64,000 bases of DNA from Candidatus Dactylopiibacterium sp. (GTDB lineage: Bacteria; Pseudomonadota; Gammaproteobacteria; Burkholderiales; Rhodocyclaceae), in the NCBI GenBank assembly GCA_031119555.1, contig JAVHXQ010000013.1, forward strand, positions 1 to 64,000, in the 5' to 3' direction. The position numbers were made by a program, and so were the translations under genes. The notes under the pieces are model-generated. The model was not told where the DNA came from, did not search any database, and worked only from the letters and a program-made list of their open reading frames with translations. This document shows positions 9,199 to 16,495 of this stretch, piece by piece (the first letter of the stretch is position 1; the number at the start of each line of letters is the position of its first letter).

Positions 9199-10401
9199 TC
9201 AGCCGCGCCGGCGCATGTCGGGCAGCAACGCCGTGAGCAGGCCCAGCAGGGGCAGGAAGGCGCACACCTGATAGACGAAATCGATGCTCGTCAGGTCAGC
9301 CAGCTTGCCCAGCACGGCCGCCCCCACCGCGCCCATGCCGAACGCGAAGCCATAGAACAGCCCCGCCACCATGCCGACGCGGCCGGGCATGAGTTCCTGC
9401 GCATAGACCACGATGGAGGTGAAGGCCGAGGCCAGCAGCGCGCCGATCACGAAACTCAGCAGCGTGGTGAGCTCCAGCCCCACGTAAGGAAGCACCATCG
9501 TGAAAGGCGCCACGCCCAGGATGGACGCCCAGATGATGCGCTTGCGCCCGAAGCGGTCGCCCAGCGGGCCACCGATCACGGTGCCGGCGGCCACCGCGAA
9601 GAGGAAGATGAACAGATGCACCTGCGCCGTCTGCACCGACAGGCCGAACTTGTGCATGAGGTAGAAAGTGAAGTAGCTCGACATGCTGGCCATGTAGAAA
9701 TACTTCGAGAAGATCAGCACCAGCAGCACGCTGATCGCCCCGGCCACCTGCCTGCGCGACAGCGCGCCCTGTGCCGGGTCATGCCGCTGGCCGGTCTTGA
9801 AGCGCCCGCTCGCCTGCTGCGCCGCATACCACTGGCCCACGCGCCACAGCACCGCGATCGCGACCAGCGCGAGCAGCGCGAACCACGCCACGCTGCCCTG
9901 CCCGTTCGGAATCACCACCAGCGCGGTCAGCAGCGGGCCGAGCGCGGTTCCCGCGTTGCCCCCCACCTGGAACAGCGACTGCGCCAGCCCGACCCGCCCG
10001 CCGGAAGCCATGCGCGCCACGCGCGAGGATTCGGGGTGAAAGATCGACGAACCCAGCCCGATCACCGCGGCCGCCACCAGCAGCATCGCGTAGTTGCTGG
10101 CCGTGCCCAGCAGCAAGAGGCCCACGAGGGTGCAGCACATCCCCAGCGCGAGCGAGTAAGGCTGGGGCCGGCGGTCGGTATAGAGCCCGATCAGGGGCTG
10201 CAGCAGCGAAGCCGTGGCCTGGTAGGTGAAGGTGATCATGCCGATCTGGGCGAAGCTCAGGTTGAAGCCCCCTTTCAGCAGCGGATACAGCGCCAGGATC
10301 AGCGACTGCATCATGTCGTTGAGGAAGTGCGACACGCTGATGGCGCCGAGCACGCGGTAGGAAGTGTGTTGTTGCGGCAGCGCCGCGCTTTGTGTCGTCA
10401 A
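9199..10401 (-). CDS. fsr: Fosmidomycin-resistance-type MFS exporter (Fsr)
   Basis: A roughly 400-residue, 12-helix major facilitator closely resembling Escherichia coli Fsr. Recognisable stretches are RVLGAISVSHFLNDMMQS, the motif FHPESSRVARMASGGR after helix 4, and GGPLGDRFGRKR between helices 6 and 8. Fsr exports fosmidomycin and related small molecules, but the natural substrate here is unknown. The TTG at 10401 has GGAG six bases upstream. An ATG at 10467 and a TTG at 10482 lie further upstream without a ribosome site and would add 22-27 residues. It is divergent from an AraC-type regulator that may control it. Confidence 0.92.
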   Translation of the reverse strand: MTTQSAALPQQHTSYRVLGAISVSHFLNDMMQSLILALYPLLKGGFNLSFAQIGMITFTYQATASLLQPLIGLYTDRRPQPYSLALGMCCTLVGLLLLGTASNYAMLLVAAAVIGLGSSIFHPESSRVARMASGGRVGLAQSLFQVGGNAGTALGPLLTALVVIPNGQGSVAWFALLALVAIAVLWRVGQWYAAQQASGRFKTGQRHDPAQGALSRRQVAGAISVLLVLIFSKYFYMASMSSYFTFYLMHKFGLSVQTAQVHLFIFLFAVAAGTVIGGPLGDRFGRKRIIWASILGVAPFTMVLPYVGLELTTLLSFVIGALLASAFTSIVVYAQELMPGRVGMVAGLFYGFAFGMGAVGAAVLGKLADLTSIDFVYQVCAFLPLLGLLTALLPDMRRRG

Positions 10402-10493
10402 GACAGGCTCCAGAGGAACAGCCACTTGCCGTGGCCGCAGATCGGGAATATAAGCAGGAGCCCACATGCCGTCTAACGTCAAAATGCCAGAAT

Positions 10494-11279
10494 ATGTCGC
10501 AAAACGGCCAACACATCATCATCCGCAGCATCCCGCGCTTCCGTCAGCTGCCCCGGCCCGTGGTGGCACGCGTCGAAAGCCTGCTGCCGGGCTCGCTCAC
10601 GCCGTGGCACGACCATGACTGGTGGCAGCTGAGCTGGGCCTATTCCGGCCTCGTCGAGCTGCAGACGCGGGCAGGCAGCTTCATGGCGCCACCGTCGCGC
10701 GCGATCTGGATTCCTCCGCACACCGAACACCAGGCGGCCAACGTGGCGCATACCGAAATGCGCAGCCTCTACGTGGCGAGCGCGCTCATGAGCTGGGCGC
10801 CGCCGCGCTGCCGCGTGGTCACCATGTCGCCACTGGTGCGCGAGCTCATCGTGCGTTTCTCGACCCTGCCCGCCGACTACGCCAGCGAGGGCCCCAATGG
10901 GCGCCTGATCGCGGTGCTCGTCGACGAACTCTCCGCGCTGGAGGAAGTGGCCTTCGATCTGCCCATGCCCGCCGACGCCCGCCTGCTGCGCGTCTGCCAC
11001 GCCTTGCAGGCCGCCCCCGACGACGCCCGCACGCTTGCCGCCTGGGCTGCCCTGGCGGGGCTGTCGGAGCGCAGCCTGACGCGACTCTTCATGGAGCAGA
11101 CCGGCATGAGCTTCGGTGACTGGCGCCAGCGCCTGCGCCTGCTGCTCTCGCTGACCGCGCTGGGCCGCGGCGAGCGCGTGACGCGTGTGGCGCTGGATGC
11201 CGGCTACGCGTCGCCCTCGGCCTTCATCGCGGCGTTCCGGCGCAGCTTCGGCATGACGCCCACCGAAATGTTCGCCTGA
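10494..11279 (+). CDS. AraC-family transcriptional regulator
   Basis: A 261-residue regulator with an N-terminal cupin-like sensing domain (LTPWHDHDWWQLSWAYSGL, then PPSRAIWIPPHTEHQ) and a C-terminal AraC double helix-turn-helix. The recognition helices are visible in AAWAALAGLSERSLTRLF and VALDAGYASPSAFIAAFRR. The ATG at 10494 starts the conserved N-terminus. It is transcribed away from fsr, separated by about 90 bp or less, so the two promoters share this gap. By analogy with similar pairs it probably regulates fsr in response to a small molecule. Confidence 0.9.
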   Translation: MSQNGQHIIIRSIPRFRQLPRPVVARVESLLPGSLTPWHDHDWWQLSWAYSGLVELQTRAGSFMAPPSRAIWIPPHTEHQAANVAHTEMRSLYVASALMSWAPPRCRVVTMSPLVRELIVRFSTLPADYASEGPNGRLIAVLVDELSALEEVAFDLPMPADARLLRVCHALQAAPDDARTLAAWAALAGLSERSLTRLFMEQTGMSFGDWRQRLRLLLSLTALGRGERVTRVALDAGYASPSAFIAAFRRSFGMTPTEMFA

Positions 11280-11294
11280 GCCCGTGCGGCTCAG
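11276..11294. terminator. Bidirectional hairpin spanning both stop codons
   Basis: CTGAGCC and GGCTCAG form a perfect 7-bp stem around CGTGC, containing the araC-type stop on one strand and the def stop on the other. It lacks a T run, so it is at best a weak or Rho-assisted bidirectional terminator. Confidence 0.45.
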
Positions 11295-11803
11295 ACCGGA
11301 AACAGCACGTCCGTGAAGCCGAAACGCGCAAGGTCGCGCATGCGCGTCGGGTAGAGGCGGCCATCGAGATGGTCGCATTCGTGCTGCACCACGCGCGCGT
11401 GAAAGCCCTCCACCTCGCGCACGATGCGCTCGCCGCGCGCATCGAAACCGCTGTAGCGCAGGCGCAGGTGGCGCGGCACCATGCCACGCAGGCCCGGCAC
11501 CGAAAGGCACCCCTCCCAGCCGTCTTCCATCTGGTCGTCCGGAAAATCCAGCACCGGATTCACCAGCACCGTCTGCGGCACGGCGGGCGCGTCCGGGTAA
11601 CGCTCGCTATGCTCGAAGCCGAAGATCACCACCCGCAGCGGCACGCCGATCTGCGGCGCGGCCAGCCCCACGCCTCCCGCGGCCTCCATGGTGTCCAGCA
11701 TGTCGGTCACGAGCGCGTGCAGCGCAGGCGTGTCGAAGGCCTCCACCTCGTGCGCGCGCTCGAGCAGACGGGGGTCTCCCATGCGCAGGATGTCGCGGAT
11801 CAT
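11291..11803 (-). CDS. def: Peptide deformylase
   Basis: A 170-residue metal hydrolase that removes the formyl group from nascent proteins. All three family motifs are intact: [10 protein letters not shown] at 44-53, EGCLS at 97-101 and HECDH at 141-145, giving Cys99, His141 and His145 as metal ligands and Glu142 as catalytic base. The ATG at 11803 has GGAGG five bases upstream. It follows mtnP by 16 bp, so it is translated from the same message. There is no fmt next to it, suggesting a second deformylase gene elsewhere. Confidence 0.96.
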   Translation of the reverse strand: MIRDILRMGDPRLLERAHEVEAFDTPALHALVTDMLDTMEAAGGVGLAAPQIGVPLRVVIFGFEHSERYPDAPAVPQTVLVNPVLDFPDDQMEDGWEGCLSVPGLRGMVPRHLRLRYSGFDARGERIVREVEGFHARVVQHECDHLDGRLYPTRMRDLARFGFTDVLFPV

Positions 11804-11819
11804 CGTCGCCTCCCCGCCG

Positions 11820-12560
11820 TCAGGCGTGCGTGCAGAAATGCTGCAGAAGCTTGAGGACGCGCCCCATGGCCTGGCGCGCGGTGGTTTCGATCTCTTCCAT
11901 GCGGATGCCATGGCGCGCGCTGCGGCGGCCCGCCGCGTCATTGACGACCAGCACGATCGCAGCGTAGGGCAGCTCCAGCTCGCGTGCCAGCAGCGCCTCG
12001 GGCATGCCCGTCATGCCGATCACGTTGGCGCCGTCGCGCTCGAGCCGCGTGACTTCCGCCGCCGTCTCCAGGCGCGGCCCCTGCATCGCCGCATAGGTCG
12101 CACCGTCGATCACGGGCTCGTCGGCGGCCTGGGCGGCCGCGAGAATCCGCTGGCGCAGCGCCGGATCGTAAGGCTCGGTGAAATCGACGTGCACCACGGG
12201 GGTATCCACGCCGTCGAAGAAAGTCGCCTGGCGGCCCCAGGTGTAATCGAGTATCTGGTCCGGCACCACGATCGTGCCCGGAGAAAGATGGTCCTGGATG
12301 CCGCCGGCCGACGCCACCGAAATGATCGCCTCCGCGCCGGCCTGCTTGAGCGCCCACAGGTTGGCGCGGTAATTGACCGCGTGCGGCGGAATCGTGTGGC
12401 CGTAGCCGTGGCGCGCGACGAACACCGTGTCCTGATCGCAGAGGTGGCCGAACAGCAAGGCGCCTGAGGGCTCGCCGTAAGGCGTGCGCACCACCTGGCG
12501 CCGCTGGATGTCGAGATTGGAAAGCTGGCTCAGACCGCTGCCACCGATGATTGCAATCAT
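11820..12560 (-). CDS. S-methyl-5'-thioinosine phosphorylase (MTAP family)
   Basis: A 246-residue purine nucleoside phosphorylase of the MTAP/PNP family. Visible motifs are IIGGSGL at the N-terminus, [19 protein letters not shown] for phosphate and ribose binding, SVASAGGIQ, and the base-binding segment [26 protein letters not shown]. This subfamily (typified by Pseudomonas PA3004) prefers methylthioinosine over methylthioadenosine, although the exact substrate cannot be proven by eye. It salvages the purine after polyamine synthesis. It is first of a two-gene unit with def. Confidence 0.88.
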   Translation of the reverse strand: MIAIIGGSGLSQLSNLDIQRRQVVRTPYGEPSGALLFGHLCDQDTVFVARHGYGHTIPPHAVNYRANLWALKQAGAEAIISVASAGGIQDHLSPGTIVVPDQILDYTWGRQATFFDGVDTPVVHVDFTEPYDPALRQRILAAAQAADEPVIDGATYAAMQGPRLETAAEVTRLERDGANVIGMTGMPEALLARELELPYAAIVLVVNDAAGRRSARHGIRMEEIETTARQAMGRVLKLLQHFCTHA

Positions 12561-12955
12561 GGAGAAACCTCTTCTGGCGAGGGCGCCGATCTTAGCATGC
12601 AGCACGCCCCTGCCCGGGCCACGCAGCCGGCGGCACGGCGCCGTGACGGTCCGCCCGGACAGCCGGCATCGACGCGGCAAAATTGAAGCCGGGCCGCATG
12701 CAAGCCGCACAGGGCGCGACTGGAGAAGTGCGCCGCACTCTGCCACGATGCGGGAGGCGTCCGCAGCCAGCGTCCGCGAAGGCACCCACGAACGTGATCG
12801 ACACCGTTCGCAACGCACGTGCCGCCTGCACGCTTCCGAACGACCGCAACGCGACAGGCCTTCTCGGCACCGGATTCACGTGCTATCCATCAATGCCTGA
12901 CCCCTGTCCTGCATCCCAGGCTATCCAAAGCCGGCTCACTCACAGGAGAAGCCAC
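12561..12955. other. 395-bp intergenic region
   Basis: No convincing gene lies here. The frame of the following gene stays open upstream to an ATG at 12683, but that extension is arginine/alanine-rich, lacks a ribosome site and does not resemble the family. On the minus strand TAAGAT at 12587-12592 could be the -10 of mtnP, without a recognisable -35. The right end carries the strong ribosome site AGGAGAAG just before the GTG at 12956. Confidence 0.5.
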
Positions 12956-14050
12956 GTGCCCTCAACAGATTTTGAACGAGAAAAAGCAGAATTCCGGGAT
13001 TACTACGGGGCGAACATAAAGCGCATCGAAGACGCAAAAGACTCCTACATTGCGCTGCTCACCGCCCTGGTCGCGCGGAATAAAAGCGTCGAGATATCAA
13101 AAATCGAAGGACGGGTGAAAGACCGGGAAGAATGCATCCGGAAATTCAACCTGAAATACCGGGAAAACCTGGAAAAAGAAAAGAAACAGTACGCCATAAA
13201 GGAGTACATATCCGACCTTATCGGAATACGCATTGTCTGCCTGTATGAAGACGACATCGAAAAAATCCGCGGCATCATCGAGCAGCACTTTTCGGTACTC
13301 GACATCACAGACAGGATTGCCGCCATCGAGAGCACCGAAAGCCACTTTGGCTACAAAGGGCTACACCTGGACGTAAAGCTCGGCCCCCCGCGCAGCACCG
13401 CGGAGGAATACCAGGATTACGCCAACCTGGCCTTTGAGATCCAGGTCCGAACGATCGTCCAGGACTCCTGGAGCGTTCTCGACCACAAGATCAAGTACAA
13501 GAAAGCCATCCCCAACCACCTGAAGCGGCGCATCAACACGCTTGCCGCCCTCTTCGAGCTGGCCGACAGAGAATTCAAGCTGATTCACGAAGCCACGCTG
13601 CATGAAATCGAAATGGCCGAGACGGAAGAAACCGACGCGCTGGGTCCTCCCCAGCCGCAACAGGCGCCACGGCGCACCACGACGCCATCCCCCCTGAACG
13701 CCTTCGGGCTATTGAGGATTGCGCAGCACTTCTTCCCGAATTTTGTCTTCGAGCCGCATAAGGTTGACAGCCTTACGGCAGACATCATGAAGATCAGCCC
13801 CAGCCTCAGCCGGCGCGATCTCAATGCTTTTGTACGCGATAACATCGTGGCCGTGAAAGAGTATCAGGCGGAATTCGAACGGGAGAATCCCGACGACACA
13901 CTGACGCCTTACGTCGCGATCCGTCACTGCCTTTACAAACAGGACAGAACCGCATTTCGCGACGCACTCACGAACGTTGCCCGCGAGCGCTTTGATGACT
14001 GGCTTGAGCGAAGATCCGCGATAAAACCTTCGAACCCCGGCGCACAATGA
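12956..14050 (+). CDS. RelA/SpoT-domain nucleotide pyrophosphokinase
   Basis: A 364-residue protein with one RelA_SpoT synthetase domain at about residues 25-185. Motifs seen are GRVKDREECIRK (52-63), ISDLIGIRIVC (85-95), HFGYKGLHLDV (130-140) and FEIQVRT (160-166). There is no HD hydrolase, TGS or ACT domain. The C-terminal 180 residues are unassigned. The family makes (p)ppGpp, or in toxic relatives pyrophosphorylates other nucleotides or tRNA. The GTG start follows AGGAGAAG. The gene is clearly lower in GC than its neighbours and lies beside the tRNA-Leu attachment site, suggesting acquisition. Confidence 0.85.
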   Translation: MPSTDFEREKAEFRDYYGANIKRIEDAKDSYIALLTALVARNKSVEISKIEGRVKDREECIRKFNLKYRENLEKEKKQYAIKEYISDLIGIRIVCLYEDDIEKIRGIIEQHFSVLDITDRIAAIESTESHFGYKGLHLDVKLGPPRSTAEEYQDYANLAFEIQVRTIVQDSWSVLDHKIKYKKAIPNHLKRRINTLAALFELADREFKLIHEATLHEIEMAETEETDALGPPQPQQAPRRTTTPSPLNAFGLLRIAQHFFPNFVFEPHKVDSLTADIMKISPSLSRRDLNAFVRDNIVAVKEYQAEFERENPDDTLTPYVAIRHCLYKQDRTAFRDALTNVARERFDDWLERRSAIKPSNPGAQ

Positions 14051-14367
14051 TGGCCGGGGGAACGTCCGCCATCCGCCAGGAAACCCGCAGGAGGACGCCA
14101 TGCCTGACGGTCACCAGGCCCGGCGCTGCCACCATTTCTTCGTCTCGGGCCGGAACATCCGTTTGCCGCAGCGGTCTCGTGCGCGCCCCCGCAGGTCTTC
14201 TCGATCGCCACCCTTTTGAAGTGCGCCTTCTGTTGCCTCTGGGAGCATGGCAATGAAAGAAGGCAGAAGGCGAGCCACGCCCGCCTGAAGAACCCTGCCC
14301 GGAATCGGCACCCCCGGGGGCTGCAGAAACGAGAGGGCTTGTGACGAATACCATGGCGCTCACGCCT
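14051..14367. other. Host DNA between the synthetase gene and attL
   Basis: 317 bp with no gene I can support. Short open frames exist on both strands, but none has a ribosome site together with family-like composition. A cysteine-containing frame around 14214-14343 (AFCCLWEHGNERR) reads like a possible small-protein remnant, but it lacks a start. This is the DNA originally downstream of tRNA-Leu. Confidence 0.5.
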
Positions 14368-14387
14368 TGGTGCCCGGGAAGGGACTC
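14368..14387. other. attL, left phage attachment site
   Basis: The 20 bases TGGTGCCCGGGAAGGGACTC are identical to those at 54715-54734, which are the 3' end of tRNA-Leu read on the opposite strand. Identity stops on both sides. The full tRNA is on the right, so this copy is the original 3' end displaced by integration. Confidence 0.93.
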
Positions 14388-14528
14388 AGACCGCCCCGAG
14401 TTCCAAGGCACTCAACCGGTCATGCGTAAATTTTGGGGGCACGGACCCGCTGTTCGATGGAATCATTTCTCGGCCCAGCATCATGCAAATCCCTAGGGTG
14501 GTCAGCATCGGGCAATTCTTCCGCCCCG
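14388..14528. other. Non-coding left end of the prophage
   Basis: 141 bp between attL and the end of the first phage gene. I see no gene. It probably holds the phage-side arm sites used with attL during excision, but none could be defined by eye. Confidence 0.4.
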
Positions 14529-14912
14529 TCACAGAGGCCCCTCCCGGCCAGCAAGCCTCCCGCACTGGGGGTGCTCGTAAGGCGAGCTCCAGGGGGCGTC
14601 CGCCGGCGCGAATCGTATCCACCATGCCTGCGCATACTCGGCGCTAACGTCGCCCCGAGAGACTCGCTGCGTACCCTTGATCGTCATGCCGTCAGCTGAC
14701 GTGGCCGCGATCCACGGGGCGAAGAGCGGATTGATGAGGTCGACGCGCACATCCCCATAGCCAGAGGGCGCGCGCAAGCCGGCCATCCGCGGGGAGTTGT
14801 AGCCCACGACGGTATAGACGATCAGATCACCAACAAGCGGATCTGCCGCGCGGGCCTCTTCCTTGGGGCGCGGAACCCCGAGGCGCATGAGTTCGACAAG
14901 CAAGACTTTCAT
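14529..14912 (-). CDS. LexA-box-controlled phage protein, candidate antirepressor
   Basis: A 127-residue protein of no family I recognise. It has no signal peptide, membrane helix or obvious helix-turn-helix; the middle (VGDLIVYTVVGYNSPRM) is beta-rich and tryptophans cluster near the end. The ATG at 14912 lies only 5 bp from a near-perfect LexA box and has no ribosome site, so the message may be leaderless. It is the outermost gene of the prophage. SOS control plus a CI repressor without an autoprotease suggests a Tum-like antirepressor; other SOS-induced accessory roles are possible. Confidence 0.7.
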   Translation of the reverse strand: MKVLLVELMRLGVPRPKEEARAADPLVGDLIVYTVVGYNSPRMAGLRAPSGYGDVRVDLINPLFAPWIAATSADGMTIKGTQRVSRGDVSAEYAQAWWIRFAPADAPWSSPYEHPQCGRLAGREGPL

Positions 14913-14917
14913 ACAAA

Positions 14918-14937
14918 TACTGTACAAACATACAGTA
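14918..14937 (-). promoter_or_regulatory. LexA (SOS) box
   Basis: TACTGTACAAACATACAGTA matches the LexA consensus CTGT-N8-ACAG with perfect outer arms (TACTGT / ACAGTA). It lies 5 bp upstream of the start codon at 14912, so bound LexA would cover the promoter. Confidence 0.85.
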
Positions 14938-14949
14938 TCGTTTGCAAGA

Positions 14950-14974
14950 AAAAGCCCGCGCGAAGCGGGCTTTT
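14950..14974. terminator. Rho-independent terminator, both strands
   Basis: A 10-bp perfect stem AAAAGCCCGC / GCGGGCTTTT with loop GCGAA, giving a U run on either strand. On the minus strand it ends the three-gene accessory operon just after the two CRISPR-repeat-like hairpins, before the LexA-controlled gene. Confidence 0.9.
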
Positions 14975-14975
14975 G

Positions 14976-15036
14976 CTGCCTATTCGGCAGTAGTTATGCA
15001 GACATGACTTGATTTGCTGAGCTGCCTATCCGGCAG
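14976..15036 (-). repeat. Two type I-F CRISPR-repeat-like hairpins
   Basis: On the minus strand, 15036-15022 reads CTGCCGGATAGGCAG and 14990-14976 reads CTGCCGAATAGGCAG. Both are 5-bp CTGCC/GGCAG stems with GNATA loops, the hairpin recognised by Cas6f/Csy4 in type I-F repeats. The right copy extends to ACTGCCGGATAGGCAGCT, one base from the usual I-F core (GTATA loop). The period is 46 bp, not the 60 of a I-F array, leaving only about 18 nt if 28-nt repeats are assumed. They lie 14 nt after the stop codon at 15050 and before the terminator, so they are transcribed with the accessory operon. Confidence 0.7.
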
Positions 15037-15049
15037 TCGAGAGACTGTA

Positions 15050-15406
15050 TCACCGCTCCTTCGCACGCGCAATGCCGTGAAAGGAGCGCGCCTTCCCCCA
15101 TGAGCCCGTCCCCGAGTCCGTAGGCAACTGCTGCCGTGAAACCCATTCCGGGTAATTCGCGGCGATCTCCGCAACGCGGCGGCGCTCTGCCGCTTTGATG
15201 TACCCGCCCTTCTGCACCAGCGATTTGATCGTCAGCACAAAATCCTTGTCATCCGCGCCCGGCTCTTTGACGAGGACCGTCCGCTCAACAGCAGGAACCC
15301 TTTTGACGACAGTCGGATTCTTGAGCCGGTCGGCAAGCTCGGCAGATGCCGAGCTGATCAATGTGATGAGTTCGATGTCGGTAAGCCCGCTGAGTTCGAT
15401 CTTCAC
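15050..15406 (-). CDS. Small accessory-operon protein
   Basis: A 118-residue basic protein of unknown family. The N-terminal part (LTDIELITLISSASAELADRLKN) is an amphipathic helix that may mediate oligomers, the middle holds KDFVLTIKSLVQKGGYIKAAE, and the C-terminus is basic. Its GTG start overlaps the upstream stop (GTGA), with GAGGG upstream, so translation is coupled. It is the third gene of the operon, and its 3' UTR carries the CRISPR-repeat-like hairpins. A role in host takeover or immunity evasion is inferred only from position. Confidence 0.7.
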   Translation of the reverse strand: MKIELSGLTDIELITLISSASAELADRLKNPTVVKRVPAVERTVLVKEPGADDKDFVLTIKSLVQKGGYIKAAERRRVAEIAANYPEWVSRQQLPTDSGTGSWGKARSFHGIARAKER

Positions 15407-16086
15407 GCGACAGCCCTCATGCTTTTCACGCCAAGCTTGTGCAGCAGGGCGTGCCACATCGCGAATCCCATCGGCTGGCGCGTCGATGCGCTGTCAGCGG
15501 CCAGGTACTTGCGGAAATTCTGCGGCGTCACGCCGACAAGCGCAGCGGCCTGGGCGCCTGTAATGCCCGTAAAGCTGCCCTCGCCGACGATGTGCCGGAG
15601 TTCCCATGACGTGGGGGCCCGCCACGACTCCAGATCGCTCGTCAGCACGTCGCCCGGCAGCAGGCCGCACACCCACTGCAGCGGCGACGGGGGATTCTTC
15701 GCGCATATCGCCGCGAACTCCTGCAGCGTGATCGAGCGGCCGCGCGTGGGCTTGGTTTCCGTGAGAAGCCAGAACTCGAACTGGTCATCAGGAATGCAAC
15801 CAGACATCCCGTCCGGCCAGGTCGTGACCTCAATCGTCGCGAGCGCGTTGCCTGCGGAGTCAGCGAGACGCAGTACGTCGGGCGCGTGATCGCTCCGCGC
15901 CGCTCGTTCAAACCGGGCGCGCTCGCTCGAGAACGCCTCGAGCACTTCCGCCTGCGTGGCGCTGGCAGGCAGGGTATGCCAACCCATGTCCTGGGCGCCG
16001 TAGGACATGTTCCAGCGCACCGTCTTTGCGCCATTGACGGAGCGGCTTTCGCCGCTTTCGAAAGTGAAGGGACCGTTCTTGAACAT
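15403..16086 (-). CDS. Helix-turn-helix protein of the accessory operon (Aca-like position)
   Basis: A 227-residue protein with an unassigned N-terminal 150 residues and a C-terminal DNA-binding domain. The helix-turn-helix is seen in GITGAQAAALVGVTPQNFRKYL near residues 178-199. Such phage domains are usually autoregulators, and a 19-bp inverted repeat lies inside the operon promoter. The ATG overlaps the preceding stop (TAATG) with GGAGG upstream. By analogy with Aca proteins it may repress this promoter. It does not match the Aca families I know, and it is larger than typical Aca proteins. Confidence 0.75.
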   Translation of the reverse strand: MFKNGPFTFESGESRSVNGAKTVRWNMSYGAQDMGWHTLPASATQAEVLEAFSSERARFERAARSDHAPDVLRLADSAGNALATIEVTTWPDGMSGCIPDDQFEFWLLTETKPTRGRSITLQEFAAICAKNPPSPLQWVCGLLPGDVLTSDLESWRAPTSWELRHIVGEGSFTGITGAQAAALVGVTPQNFRKYLAADSASTRQPMGFAMWHALLHKLGVKSMRAVA

Positions 16087-16382
16087 TACAGAGCCTCCAC
16101 GTACGCATTGATAAAGACATCACCCGTCTCGTCGTCGCGATACTCGTTGCCCAGTCCGGTTACCTTGTAGCGGCCTTCGAGCGTGAAACGACCTGCGGCA
16201 ATCGCCTTTGCCTCAGCGGCCCACAGCGCGCGACGGCTGAGGCCGGAGAAATCTTCGCTAGAGATGTCCGCAACACGGACAGCCAGCACATCCCCCACCG
16301 CGAAGTCACCAGGGCGACTCAGCTTGTACTGACGGCCGGAAGTCGTCTTGTTGATCGCGATAGTGTTGAATTCGTGAATCAT
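16086..16382 (-). CDS. 98-residue accessory protein, candidate anti-CRISPR
   Basis: First gene of a leftward operon with its own strong promoter. The protein is 98 residues, soluble, mixed alpha/beta (YKLSRPGDFAVGDVLAVRVAD, then an alanine-rich helix, then a beta-rich end), with no family match I can make. Three in-frame ATGs follow AAGGAG; the third, at 16382, has the best spacing. Small size, a strong autonomous promoter, an operator-like repeat and a downstream helix-turn-helix gene are the hallmarks used to find anti-CRISPR genes. The function is inference only. Confidence 0.75.
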   Translation of the reverse strand: MIHEFNTIAINKTTSGRQYKLSRPGDFAVGDVLAVRVADISSEDFSGLSRRALWAAEAKAIAAGRFTLEGRYKVTGLGNEYRDDETGDVFINAYVEAL

Positions 16383-16434
16383 CATCATCTCCTTGCGAGG
16401 TTCAGCGCTAGCGGATTGCTGTGCTGATGTGTTT

Positions 16435-16462
16435 AGTATAGCGCGATGCGCGCTATGTGCAA
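16435..16462 (-). promoter_or_regulatory. Strong sigma-70 promoter with internal inverted repeat
   Basis: On the minus strand: TTGCAC at 16462-16457, a 16-bp spacer, and TATACT at 16440-16435. The 19-bp inverted repeat ATAGCGCGATGCGCGCTAT (16438-16456) fills the spacer and overlaps the -10, so a bound repressor would block polymerase. It drives the three-gene accessory operon. Confidence 0.85.
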
Positions 16463-16495
16463 GTCTTTTTTGAGGTGCAGAGTGCCGCTTGTCAG

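Noticed and set aside
12683-12955. N-terminal extension of the RelA/SpoT-type gene from the ATG at 12683
   Set aside because: The extension has no ribosome site and unnatural arginine/alanine composition. The GTG at 12956 has AGGAGAAG and begins the family-like sequence.
14051-14367. Small cysteine-containing frame in the host DNA next to attL
   Set aside because: No start codon with a ribosome site and no clear similarity. At most a remnant.
14976-15036. A true CRISPR array
   Set aside because: Only two repeat-like hairpins, period 46 bp instead of 60, no cas genes. Reported as repeat mimics, not as an array.
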